Shown: positions 12,524 to 25,332 of the stretch, one piece after another
Layout: each line of letters opens with the position of its first letter
Position numbering within the stretch: position 1 is the stretch's first letter
Assembly (NCBI RefSeq): GCF_000150275.1
Contig: NW_002060943.1
Location: 8,502,066 to 8,566,065, forward strand
Direction: 5' to 3'
Source of the DNA: Trichoplax adhaerens
Lineage: Eukaryota > Placozoa > Uniplacotomia > Trichoplacea > Trichoplacidae
DNA: 64,000 bases
Notes under the pieces: generated by a model
Database searches by the model: none
Told to the model about the DNA's origin: nothing
What the model saw: only the letters and a program-made list of their open reading frames with translations
Translations under genes and position numbers: made by a program

Positions 12524-15500
12524 ATGCCGCGAAAAAAGCAGGTCAACCAGCATGATACTATTATGACTAACTTATAAAGATTTCAAAATTAGTATTAGTA
12601 AGCATACATCGAGACGTTACTATTGAAGATACCATACTCTACCACTATTTTGTGCTTATAACACTGCAAAGAATCAAGTATTTGCTCCAGTTTTAGCAAA
12701 GTCTTGCAGTAAAAACCAATATATCTGTAATGATATAGGGGATCCATGATAATTTTATTTTCGTATCTGCCTTAACAATACTGTCGCAATAAACAAATTT
12801 GATATAAGGTACCTTGGTTGATTGTTATTTTATAATTTAGGTCAGTCATGATGATAACGTTGCTAGTGGAATCAAAAGAAAGAATACTGACGAAGACGAA
12901 ATGCTATTGCATAGCGTCATCGATGATGAGGTACTTATATAGGTTTTTGTATTGCAATGATTAGTTCTAATCAGCTAAATTTAACTACACTGTATATACT
13001 CTGTGTAAACAAATGAATTTTGTGTAGTTCTTCCTGATTGATGAAACTACCTTATCCTAACACTGTGTAACAGATTCTATTAATTATTTACACTGTGAAC
13101 TAACTGTTAATATCTCAATCTAAACAAAACTATTCACTGATGATTTACAACTGTTGTAATAACTCTTAAATTATAATTGTGTAATATTAACCAATAGAAT
13201 GAATGAGTTGTTACATCGTCTTATGTTTGCCACTAGTATACAACTAGAAATACTACTAATTGATGACGCTAATTTATTATTAAGGAACTACTGTGCTAAA
13301 TTTGTACTTCGTGTTAACTCTGTATTTGCAAGTCTATTGGATATGCTTTACTTTTTATTAATTATTTCTCATTTATTTGTTTCAGTTTGAATGTCATAAT
13401 TCTCATGGATTATTTTCGTCATTTAAGTATATTTTCTGGAAGGTGAGATTATATAATACGCATATTGATACTATAATACTTGATAAGGTAATAGACAATG
13501 TATTTGATTAAAAATTATTGAAATAAGGTAGTAAATTAGTTGTTTTACGTGTGCCGCAATTTTGACGATTAGGATGATTCGCAAATGGCCAAACGCTTCC
13601 GAAATGACGTAAAGAGTGCTGGAGAGGTAAATTACAATATGATATAATATATTGATTTTTCGAAGTGATGCAATCATTTGTTAATATGCGAAAATAACTT
13701 CGTGGTATTTCTGACAAATAATGTATCTAAAATTGTCCCTTCAGGATTTTGATGACCTAGGGATGTACCCAGATTACCTAGATACTGATGACGGTAAACA
13801 ATTAATAATTGGAATGAACTTAAGCAGCATTTGTTTAATATAATTCCCAATACATAGTCCCACAATTCTATAATGTTTAGTAATTGTATAAGAATTATTT
13901 TTAACCTGGAAGTAGAACGATACTATACAGTTTGTTTGATTTTTGCTATCTTTCAAATTTGCTGGCAATGTGCTAAGATTGTTGTTGTTGCGCTATTACT
14001 TTTTCAACTATAGGTGATTCCGATACCAGTTATGATGAATCTAGCGAACAAGGGTACAATTTATGATAGTAAAACTGTCCTTTAAATTAGATGTACTCAA
14101 CGTTCGAAAATAAATTTTTTTATTTAGGAAATCTTTTATGGACGCTATTCTTTCTCCAGTTTTATCCTTGCTAAGTCAAAATAGTAAGTTACATCGTTGG
14201 ATTTACTTTATAACAAAAATATTAAAATTGTAACATTATCTGAATTAATTCTTAGATGGCTTTAGAGATCGCTTTGATATCGATGATAGCCTTGCTATAA
14301 AAACTAGCGATAAAGAACGTGATGAGGATTCTTTGAGGAAATTAGAAGACAATTGTATGATATCCAGTTGTAAGTAGAACAACATTATATTTGAACCTGT
14401 TGATAAATCAATTGTAGTTAAGATTAGATATCTTGTGTGTAAGAATGGACTTGCTCTTATACAAATATAAAATTGTGTTAGGTGAAAATTGTGTGCAAGA
14501 ATTTGTAATGAATGATGATGATAGCGCTATTTCTTCAAATGATAACACTAACAAGGTAAATTAATCACTATCTAAGTGATTTCTTAAGATAGTACAGTGC
14601 CATTCTGAGAAAATTTATTTACTTTTCATTCAAAACTGCAATCATCCTCTAAATATACTTCTTTATATTTGTCTAAACGATGCAAAATGTTTGTATTCAT
14701 TTCTAGGAAATAGTTCAGTCGAGTTATTCGCCTGAGCTAGAAGTTGATCCTGAAATCTTTGATCCGTAAGTAAAATTATTTTACCTGTAACTATTACTAG
14801 TTAATTTGTCGTAGTTAAATAGGACCGTTCTTTGCCAAGGTATTTATTTATAAGAGATCTGCCACCCCTATCAGATGAGATGAAAAGGCGGACACCAGGT
14901 TAGGGAAGGAATGCTTTATTAATTTTAGTAACAAGTAAGATTTGTAGTAAAACATTTACGATGAAACTTATCCGATTGTTTGTATTATAGTTTTGCCTTT
15001 GAAAACCAGAGGAACTCCAGAATTTACTTTAGTAATCGATTTGGTAAGATAAGCCATGGACATATTTGTGTTTACAAATTATGAATTCCTATATTTCCTG
15101 GAACGTACCAGAATAATCTATTGAAGCAACTGTTTGAATTATCTCTTTCAATGTAGGACGAAACATTGGTCCATTGTAGTCTCAGCTTGCTGGAAGACGC
15201 AAATTTACATTTTCCTATATATTTTAAAAACAATAATTATGATGTAGGTTATATTTTTTCTTAGGCACAAATTGTCTTAAATATGGAGATTAAATCTTCT
15301 TTTGTTGAAAATGTTTCAGGTATACGTGCGACTTCGTCCTTATTACAGGGAATTTTTAGAACGCGTTTCCAAAATATATGAAGTGAGCGAAATGATTAAC
15401 AGAGCTTACGACATAGAAATAGATTATACCAACACAAAAATTTATCCGCTTATTTCGTTTAACCAGTTCTTATTCTATTATCTTTCTTACAGGTTATATT

Positions 15501-16278
15501 ATTTACTGCTTCCAAGAAAGTAAGTAATAGCATATTAGAGTATTTTATGGTAATGCTGTTGAAGTTTAGCACAACAACCATAAATATAATGCGTAACTAG
15601 CCATATCGTGTCTATACCAAAGACATAACGTATATCTTTATTTATCAATAGGTATACGCAAACAAGTTAATGGACATTATAGACCCCGGTAGAAAGCTTG
15701 TTAAGTAAGCATTAAAGATTTGCAATATGGTTATAATTGGATTATTAATAGATTCCGCTATAAATTAAAACTTGTTATTTGTAATTAGACATCGCTTATT
15801 TCGTGAGCACTGTGTATTCGTTCACGGTAATTACGTGAAAGATCTTGGAATACTAGGAAGGGATTTATCGAAAACTGTGATAGTTGATAATTCACCTCAA
15901 GCTTTCGGTTATCAGGTTATTATCAACTTCATATTACATTATTTGATATTCATTTTTATTTTAGTTGTAAGAAATAATAAATTATTGTAGGTACATTGTC
16001 TTATATCATAAATAATTTTTGTTTAGCTTTCAAATGGAATCCCTATCGAAAGCTGGTTTACTGATAAAAATGATGCAGAGTTATTATTACTAATCCCATT
16101 TTTGGAAGAGCTTGTTAATACAGTGAGTAAACTATAACACTATGAAATCAATTGAGATTAACCTTGACATGAGAATGAAATACAAATTGATTCTGTTTTA
16201 CTAATTTCATAATAGGATGAGGATGTCAGACCCTTAATAAAGGAGAAATATCGTATGCACGAACTTATACCCAACTAG
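12524..16278 (+). CDS. CTDSPL2: CTD small phosphatase-like protein 2 (HAD/FCP1-type), 18 exons
   Basis: Exons: 12524-12541, 12841-12930, 13386-13442, 13745-13793, 14014-14053, 14128-14183, 14256-14369, 14482-14555, 14707-14765, 14840-14898, 14991-15043, 15157-15243, 15320-15382, 15493-15519, 15652-15704, 15789-15915, 16027-16122, 16216-16278. They total 1185 nt, 394 residues, shorter than the human protein (about 466). The C-terminal half is a haloacid-dehalogenase phosphatase of the FCP1/SCP type: the nucleophile motif DLDET at residues 222-226, HRLFREHC near 301, and the closing Asp motif VDNSP at 332-336. The family removes phosphate from Ser/Thr of proteins such as RNA polymerase II CTD or SMADs. 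The N-terminal half is acidic and Ser-rich but keeps family landmarks ([24 protein letters not shown]). An intron splits DL|DET, and one exon is only 27 nt. The 18-nt first coding exon (MPRKKQ) is inferred from phase and basic content, so the start is the weakest part. Confidence 0.93.
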
Positions 16279-19200
16279 TAGAAATATATTCTGAAAAGAT
16301 AATAATTATTATTAACATCATTAATTTTGAATCATTATGAATTTGTTTACATTGTATTGTATGTCGTCTTGTATTAGAAAATTAAACTAGATCAATTATG
16401 TAAATAATACAGTACGGCATTTTACGAGCTTGGTACTGTTGTAAAAACTTAAAAAAATTGCAGTCTGTTCTAGATTGCTTTTTAAAACTCACCGCACTAC
16501 GTGCGTGTAACCGATATATTAAGATGATCACAGTAGTATCTTGTAGTATGTAATTACAAGAAATGGCATTGACGCAGCTCTCATTACAGTTTACGGTATG
16601 TGTACACTGATTTATTCTTGAAATGACGTATTCAAATTTAAAATATCCTATTATCCATTATACTATTTCATTATTATGATTAGTTAATTATGAATTAATT
16701 GTGGTCTGTGCATTGCTTATTCTTATGAGAATTGGATTTGTATGGACTTTTACGTGAAAACAATGAATAATGCAAATATGCTAGGTAGGAGCTTTGCTCT
16801 CGATCTAAATTTGATTATCCGTTGATATCGCACAAATATATCTGTTCTTAACTTGCTTTAATATTCATCAATCCGTGTTAAATTATATAAGACACAATAC
16901 TATTATTCCTACGATGCTGTAATTTGTAATGTGATACTAATATCACTACTATGTTTAAATGAAGAAGCTAGTCTTCTTATAACCCTGCACTTAGATAGTA
17001 CGAGCGGTGTTATTGTACTATCATACTATTGACCTTTATCGTAAAATTTATTAAAATATTAATGTACGAGTATTACGCTATCTTGATATGATAGTGCTGT
17101 GTAGGGTAATCTTTCAAATCATTACGTAACGTATATTGTTATGTGGTAGGACGGTGATGTGACTTTGTATTTGATATATATTGCCTACTGTATTAGTAGT
17201 CTTATTTGTTTGAGGAAGGCTTAACCTTGATCTTTTTACACTTAGCAGTATAGTGTACTTCTTTATTTGCTATAGAATAGTAGTTTGGAGAAGAAAGACT
17301 ACAAGGGTCAACTATACAACAATACCTAAGTGTATCCCGTAATTTATAGTAAAAGCTATAAAATATTGAGCATGCAGAGTGACCAGAGTCGCGAATACTA
17401 TGACAGAGAGTAAATGCGGCGTCAGAGTGGACGAAAGCACAAGTGAAATTCACTTATATGCTAGCTCAAGACACTTTCTATGATAGTTATTATCAAGTAT
17501 CTACCAGCATCTACAAGAAGTCGCAGTCTTTTCCCCTTCACAAGTGCTCAAATGCGATCATTATTACGTATAACAGCTGCACAAGTTTCAATATAGCTGT
17601 TTACCATTTACCGGTAAAATGACCATAAATTGAAAATACTGTATTGTGCACCTGCCCCGTATAATTTAATAATTACCGTGTCATCAAACTATTGTATCAT
17701 TTCTTAATATGCAGTACAATATGTATTTACTAGTATACTCAGTAGTCACTACTGACTGCTGAGTGAAAGTAATTTATGTAGATGTAAGAAATGTTATACC
17801 ATGGATTGCTCAATGTGTCATCATCGCTAGACTTAAGCGACAAGATGAGAGAGAACTGAGCACGAACGACAGCCTACTTGACCCGAATAATAAGGCTAAT
17901 AAATAGAGAGAAAGAGAGTGATATCGTGCTCCCTCAGAAGCTTCTGTTGATCAATTCCCCGACTGTATACGCGTTTGCAGTATCATAGACCACTAGAACT
18001 CTAGAAGATTGCTTTTTATAATTGAATTAGTTTTCTTCTACACGGTAGTGCATCTGTCCATGACGGCAAAGAGTCTTGCCTGTGGAGTCTTGCCAGCACT
18101 GTACTCTACTATGACGTAAACTGACAATTCAGTCCGGTCCGGATCAGTCCGGTCCGGATCGGTACGGTACTCTCACCAGGGTGGGCTGGGCAGCTGTAGT
18201 CACTCGTAATCACTCGCTTGTCTGCTGACTGCGGTCGTGCATTTCTTTGGGCCACAAGCGTTGGAAGAAGGTCGCTTGTACGGTCTACTATGACGCCAAA
18301 TGTCATACATGAAACACTATTTTCCCATTGATTGACGTCATCCAGTCCCGCATACAACAGTGAAAAGAAGGAAAAGACCAGTCGGGAAAGAGTGGAAAGG
18401 ATAGCGACAACATCGATTTACTATTCGTTCTCCAAGATATTTTGTCCAAGAGAAAAAGAATATTCAGGTTCAATTGCTTTCTAGTACAAGTACATAGTAA
18501 ATCGCTTCTTTCTAGAATCAAAGCGAGGGTATTTTGTGTTGGGAGAGAAGCCTACTGATAGGGATGCCTGTCTGCAACAGCCATTTGTAGAGCGTTTTTA
18601 TCGCTACCTTGCTGTAAGTATCGACTCCAGTGGTATGATAGCTAGTTGTTATGGATTGTCTGATAGACAGAATGAATTATTGGACAAGAAATGAGAAAGG
18701 GTAGAATGACCATTGAAGATCATCGTCATACCACTATGCTTCAAATAGGCCCTATGCTATAGCTACATGATTAAATGTTAATTTGTGCTACTTTTCCGAT
18801 CGCCAATGACTTGACTTTCAATCTACCGGTGACATGGTATATCCACCCTCTTTATGCTCATAGCAAGTCACTGGAGGATTCGTCAGACCTCTGTTTATTG
18901 TCGATGGATGCCCAAAATACCCAATGGAAGCGACGTAGTTTGGGCAAACGTCCAAATTAATATTAAATTAGACCTACGTTACCCCATTTTGAATCTTATC
19001 CCTAGAAATTATGTATAGTACACTCATTGGTACGCCGAAAATAAACAGATCTGCTGATGATCACCTTGTACGGTAGACAAGTTCTTCCTCGATATTGACA
19101 CCAAGTTATTATTCAACTTGCCCCTTCCAAGATGGATTAACGCCTTGCCAATCACTACATATTACTAACTTACTACATGACCATGTACAGTAGATACAAT

Positions 19201-20659
19201 ATGACTATTTCAATAACAAACATATTATAGCCTGTAGGTAGGAACAATGTTGCTAATTTCATCTTGTTATGGAAATAAAAAGAATGACGACAATGCACCC
19301 CTCCAACAGTGACAACATTGTTCATACTTGAACTTTATTCTCCTTCAACTAGTCAGTAAAAGTAGAGACTTTAGGTTCAGTTTGATGACGCCAACTCTAT
19401 CATCAAAATGGAATAGGTTTGGTTAATTGATAGTAGATACAACTTTCCTCGTCTTCAATTTTACATACGACGAAGAATACATACTATATTTGGGATCGAT
19501 TGTTCGTAGTAATAGATATTGTGTCAGCTGCTTGCCTGCACCTTTTGCAGAAACTGGATAAACAGCTTATAATTGGATATATTCGAGACGTACACAGGCT
19601 GCCTAGCAAGAAAACTCATTTACATCTTTAACCAACGGGTATTAAAGCGGATAGATTAAAACTGAAGTAGACTTTTCTTCAATATCGTAATCAAGTTGTA
19701 TAGGAAGGAATGCTGCACCCTAGCCGTTTGGCGTTATAATAGAATTATCACTATACATACTTACGATAAGGGTACAGTAGTTGTTTAATTTATTATGCTT
19801 TGTTCACATAACTACAGGCTGTCTCACAGTAAGTGCATTAGTAATTTTGTTCCTTGAACGTTTAGGCATTGAGGTATTCATGCCCAAGTTAACTTATCAG
19901 ACTAAAAATGGTATATCAAAATGATACTGTAATTTCAGTTGATCATCAAAGATGACATCAACTCTTAACGTAAACCAACTAACTGGCATCGTAGTAACTG
20001 CAGCAGGAATGCTTTACAGGTAGTAATTGTGCCGTGCTGAGTGCCAATTTGACATGCTAATAGTAGAGAATACACGATAGGATCACTTTTAATAAGGATA
20101 CACTCCAAATTATGATCCTCATAATACCGGATTTATTAACTATTACTAAATAAAAATTAATATTGTTGAAATAGGCATCATCAAGACTGCCTGTTGTTAA
20201 TACTGTATGTGTATACTGTTGACGATTACTCTATCATTACGGTGTATATATGATGTTTAGGTTATTTACTTTATGATGTTTTATAATCTTGTAAAGATTG
20301 CTACGATTAACTAGAAGAAATGATTGTCGGGGTGTGACATGTATTACTTGTTATCAACTAAATAACAGTATAGTGAATGGTCATACTTGCAACTCATATT
20401 GCAACATGATGCACTCGTATAGCGAATATTTGAACTTATCTTCTTGCTAACCAAATCAGATCTCTACGTTAACGGTACCGTTTCTTATAAATTTAGTATT
20501 TGTATTTCGTTTGTTGAGCCTATAAAATAATGTTGAGTAATTCTGCCAACATTATAACACACTGTGCTTATCTTTATTAACTAGCTTTCAATTCGTTCTC
20601 ATTCTATTTACATGGATGAATGAATAGCTATTCAGTGGATTACCATAATAGTTAATAGC
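16279..20659. other. Gene-poor region between CTDSPL2 and the TBC gene
   Basis: 4.4 kb with only unsupported short open frames. The single distinct element is a GC-rich direct repeat at 18130-18159. I see no RNA gene. It should contain the 3' UTR of CTDSPL2 and the promoter of the TBC gene. Confidence 0.55.
18130..18159. repeat. GC-rich direct repeat, two exact 15-bp copies
   Basis: CAGTCCGGTCCGGAT occurs twice back to back and is followed by CGGTACGGTAC. Each unit contains the palindromes TCCGGA and CCGG. The local GC content is far above that of the surroundings. Confidence 0.8.
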
Positions 20660-23640
20660 ATGGATGGTAATGTAGCTCATTGTATTGATGGTGAAGAGGA
20701 CGAAGGAGAGATTCCTGAATGTAATGGGGGTATACAAGTCATTGTGAACGCTGCAACTGCGTGTCATGCTGAAGGGCAAAGCAAGTCTGCTATCTTAGAA
20801 GATGTTCTCGCTACCGGCCAAGGTGACCGAAATAATCTCAATTTAACTGGATGGAAGCGTACTGCAGCTGTTAATGACCGTAGTGCTCAATCGCCTTTAA
20901 CAAAAGAAATTTGGGAAAAGCATATCGATAAAGATGGTAGAGTTACTAACGAAGATAAAATACGCGAGCGTATATTCAAAGGTATATAGTGGTAGCATAC
21001 CATTTATCGACTGATATTACTAACAGTTCTATCCATTAATTTTTTCGTGGAAGATCAGAAATAAACAGTATATTAATTTGAATCGTTCTGTACGAACAAT
21101 TAAATTCATAGTTTCAGTAATCATAACTTGAAGCAATAGTAGTCAAGAAAATGTTGATTTTATCTTAAATACGTATGATTATGATAGGTGGCATCAATCC
21201 GATTGATCGCAAAGATGTTTGGAAATTTCTATTTGGAATGTACTTGTTTAATTCCACATTTAGAGAAAGGCAGGCTTTAGACGAAGAGAGAGCTGTAAGA
21301 TACTTTGCCTTAAGGGCTCGCTGGCAGTTTGAACTAAGAAAATATAACGTATATCATCAGGATGATGTTAATAATATTAATTCAGATGAACCTGTATTCA
21401 TGGTCGTACAGAAACAAGTTAAAGTTAGTACAATTATGATATCATATTGTAACAGAAAGTATATTTTGCTTCGTTCTTGACTGGTTGTAATAATGTTAAC
21501 AAATTTGTAGTCACCATAGAAATTCACTTTGAATGAGCATCAAAGTTATCTAATCATCTAGTGTTGAAATTTTTAACGACCCAATTTGAATACTTTTTTT
21601 TTTATTCCAATGTAACTGAATTCATGGTGATAACACGAACTACAGAACGAGTTCTCTAAATATTATTTAAACAATGACTGCAGCGATTTCCAGCAACAAC
21701 AACATTTCAACTTTCTATATACAGATGCCACGGTATAGTAAATTACCTGATACATTATTGAGTTTATATTAGAAGTATGTCGTGTGATTGAATACTAGTA
21801 ACCTCTGTAGGACATTTGTAATACGGTACATAACAATCAGTGGCGACGTGGTACAGAATGTGTACTCTTGTTACTATCACTTAATCGTATTTTAACTGTA
21901 AGAATCGGCCAATGTGTTAAGATATTAACCGCAATGAATGTTATTAACCTAATTTCTAATAGCTGTATGCGTGTCGCCAGCCTTTTGATGAAAATTTAAC
22001 TCTTCAAGCTATACGCACTATTGATAAAGATGTTCCTCGAACGGATCGTGTCATTGATTTTTATCAGTTAGTAGTTAGTTAGATTCGTTTCCATGCTCTC
22101 AATTATTAATTTAAGATCCTAAATATTATGTATCTTATATTGCTTTATTGGTTATTCTTAAATATTAAACTAAGTTGTTTTGTAGTTTATTCATGTAAAA
22201 GTACTAATGTTGACACCATATCTTATGGAACAATCATTACGTAGAGGTGAACAGGGCGATAAAAGGCTAGAAAGTTTGCGTCATATTTTAATAACATTTG
22301 CCGCTTTTCACCCAGGTATTGTTTATTCCATCTACAATAAATGTATTACCGGTAGTGTAAATTTGGAACTCAACAATAATAGGAGTAATTTAATCTTCGT
22401 GATATTCTTCTCTATTCAGGTGTCACCTATGCACAAGGAATGAATGATGTTCTGAGTAGATTTCTAGTAGTTTTAGAATCTGAAGTTGATGCTTTCTGGT
22501 GCTTCAACTATTTTATTGAAAGAGTAGAAAACGATTTTCGCGAAAGTGGGATGTTACTTAAAATCGGTGCGATTCATACGAAATATTTTGATTATATAAC
22601 CAGTACTCTGTCTGTAAAGGTTGTATTGTTGGTCTCATGTAGAATCACAATTAATACTATATATCTAGCTTACAGTGTTAGTGTACAATTTTCAATTCAT
22701 TATGGTTTCATTTTATAACTCGTTTTGTGAAATAGCTTTTATATAATTACGATGTAAATACGCCTGATGAAGGTAGATCTGGTGACGATATATTTAAGTT
22801 AATGAGATTCTAATTACTTCCTATTTTAGCTTCAGTTCAGCGATTACTCATGGTCCTTGATAGTAAATTATTTGAATATTTGGAATCTCTCAATGCTAGC
22901 GATCTCATGATCTGTCATAGGTAAAATATTGGCATAAGATATTAATTAACGCTACACGTTATGCAGTTACCTTTAGAAACTGACTTAAAAGTTATTTGTC
23001 ACTGGATGAATGAAATCATGAAACCTTCTTAAAATCATTTTCAGATGGCTACTGCTAACTTTCAAAAGGGAATTTGCGTTTGATGATAGTCTTAAAATTT
23101 TTGAAATCATATATAGTGGGCATCTTGAACCCCACTCATATGAAGGTGCTATGGCAATTGAACAACAAAGAATATTAGAAATAGAAAAAGGAGGTACAAT
23201 AATGATTTTTTAATATGATGTTATAAGTATGCTGAGTTGGTGGCTTGTTAATAGAATTTTCTATGTTTTGTACTATACAGGTGGTTGTGTTCATGGCTTA
23301 GAAGTTGATGTTAACTCTGAATTTACATTTGACATTTTTGTAAGTGTCGCTGTCTTGATGATATTTAGAGCAAACATAATGAAAGCGGCGGATGCAACGG
23401 AAGTATTTTCATGTTTAAATAAGTGAGTTATATTGTGAACTTAATTTACAGTTATGGAGACCATACAATCGCAATTAATTTATTTTTATTACAATTATTT
23501 CAAATATCGAAAGCTTGACGACTGGTATGGATCTAAATACCGTAATAGAAGTTGCAGAATGCTTATTCTTTATTTATTGCCGAACTACTGTAAGGGATAG
23601 TTTTGAGATTATTCAATCCGGTAAAGAGGCGGAAGAATAG
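20660..23640 (+). CDS. TBC1D25: TBC-domain Rab GTPase-activating protein, TBC1D25-like, 9 exons
   Basis: Exons: 20660-20981, 21188-21417, 21963-22070, 22186-22315, 22420-22566, 22830-22920, 23045-23193, 23281-23422, 23514-23640; 1446 nt, 481 residues. TBC proteins speed GTP hydrolysis by Rab GTPases with a dual-finger mechanism. Both fingers are present: IDKDVPRT at residues 204-211 (Arg210) and YAQG at 267-270 (Gln269). Flanking blocks read LTKEIWEKHIDKDGRVTN, then GGINPIDRKDVWKFL, and RWLLLTFKREFAFDDSLKIFE. The last, with its 'FAFDD' wording, is closest to TBC1D25 (OATL1), a Rab33B GAP acting on autophagosomes, rather than TBC1D15/16/17. The extra stretch after the Arg finger (about residues 217-240) is unusual, and the donor of exon 3 could be 3 nt further on. 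The N-terminus before the TBC domain is about 105 residues, acidic, without a domain I can name. The family is certain; the TBC1D25 assignment is likely. Confidence 0.9.
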
Positions 23641-25332
23641 AAAACGACAACGACATTAAATTCGACCTCTAAATCAACCGATATTCTAATAATCTTGAAC
23701 TTTCTTGCCTGCACGTAGGATCATCTCAAATCATTGTTTCTAGGAACAATTATTGTTTAAAGCAGCTAGTAAAAAATCAATTAAAATTGTATCTATCCCA
23801 TATAAGATATATTTTTCTATAGCTGCACAGTAATCATGTCTTCAATAAGTAATAACTGCTGTACAATATTTATTTAAAAGATATTTTTACATTTTAGTAT
23901 TGGTAAGCTACAGAGCTGCTATAACAAATTTCAGCTCACTGTTTTTTATTTTGGTGATTCACAAAGGAATTTTTTATTTTTCTTGTATCTTAAAAAATAT
24001 AATTTCTTGTAAAGTCGAAGTTCATCGTATTTGCGATGAGATTAAGATAAATTAGCCTTAATTTACTATTCACTTTACCGATATATTAATGCAATCACTT
24101 AGAGATGTTTCGCTAAGCCCTGCTTAGTATCCTCGTGAAGCTATGTAATCAAAGCTTGATCATTCTTGCTGTAATCTATTTTACTTAGCAAGGCATAATT
24201 ACATACTTATTACAAGCTGCGTACGATTTAATTGCTTTCGGTGACGGCATATCTATATGTTGCAAATTTAAAACTATTATTGATTATGAATCGTACATTT
24301 TAATCATTACGATGATCAGCAAAATCGATAGAATGCCAGTTTATATCACGAAATACTGATATCTGTATATGTACGTATACGCTATTAAGATTCTTCACGT
24401 TAAGAACCGATCTTATAATGCGGTTATGTAAAAAAACTATATTATATGCCTACTACCATTCTTGAAGGTGACTCAGATAATGAATTGGGTAATTTTAAAA
24501 TTATATGAGCAAGATGTCACTAATGTGACATTTTGCATTGTATGAATGTTATAATCATTATTGCCTGATGCGATTGTGGTGTACAGTATTCCTTACAACA
24601 CGTTACAAGATATTCAAGTCAGGTAAAATTAGATATCTTTAACGAGAAGAACCAAAAATTTATAATAAATCACTAATTTTAATATTTGGGATTACAATGA
24701 ATTGAAGACTTATATACAATAAATTTGGCCTTATAATAATGCAAAGAGTAAAGTTTCAAGCTTCAACAGTTATTATATAAAAGTGGTCAAAAGTTTTCAT
24801 TTTGATTTTATATGAACTCCACTTTTTAATCAATGCACTCAAGATGCTATTTTGACGGCGCACTAATTGTTCAGAGTATCACATACCGCATGTATAAATA
24901 AAATAAAAGATTTACGCGTAACTTCAATCCTACTGATTATCCAGCAAGGTGTAAATAACTGTATGACAGCAACATCGGTTGGTAAATATTACAAGTGGCT
25001 AAAGTTAGAAACTATCGACAAGAAGTTCGATAAAAATAACTACCATCACCATCTAATGGAGACCCGAGTATGAGAGTAACAAGTTATAATTTAAAGGAAC
25101 TTATTTGGTAAGTCATTACCGCAGTAAACGTAGTATTATTTAGACGCTATTTGAGCCGAGTTCATGTTACTGTACTTTGCATCACAGCAAAGGCGTTTTG
25201 CATAAGTGCTTTTAAAAAGTAAAACTTTTCGAGACTCAGGCGTCGAAATTAATTAGTAAGCGCTAGTGCTACATAATAATTAACTATTCAAATATATTTA
25301 AGTAGAGCTAATTGATTTTCAAATACGATCCA
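23641..25332. other. Intergenic region between convergent TBC and ABCB6 genes
   Basis: 1.7 kb of AT-rich sequence that should hold the two facing 3' UTRs. The only structure I noted is the 18-bp inverted repeat ATGTCAC-TAAT-GTGACAT at 24514-24531. No gene is supported. Confidence 0.55.
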
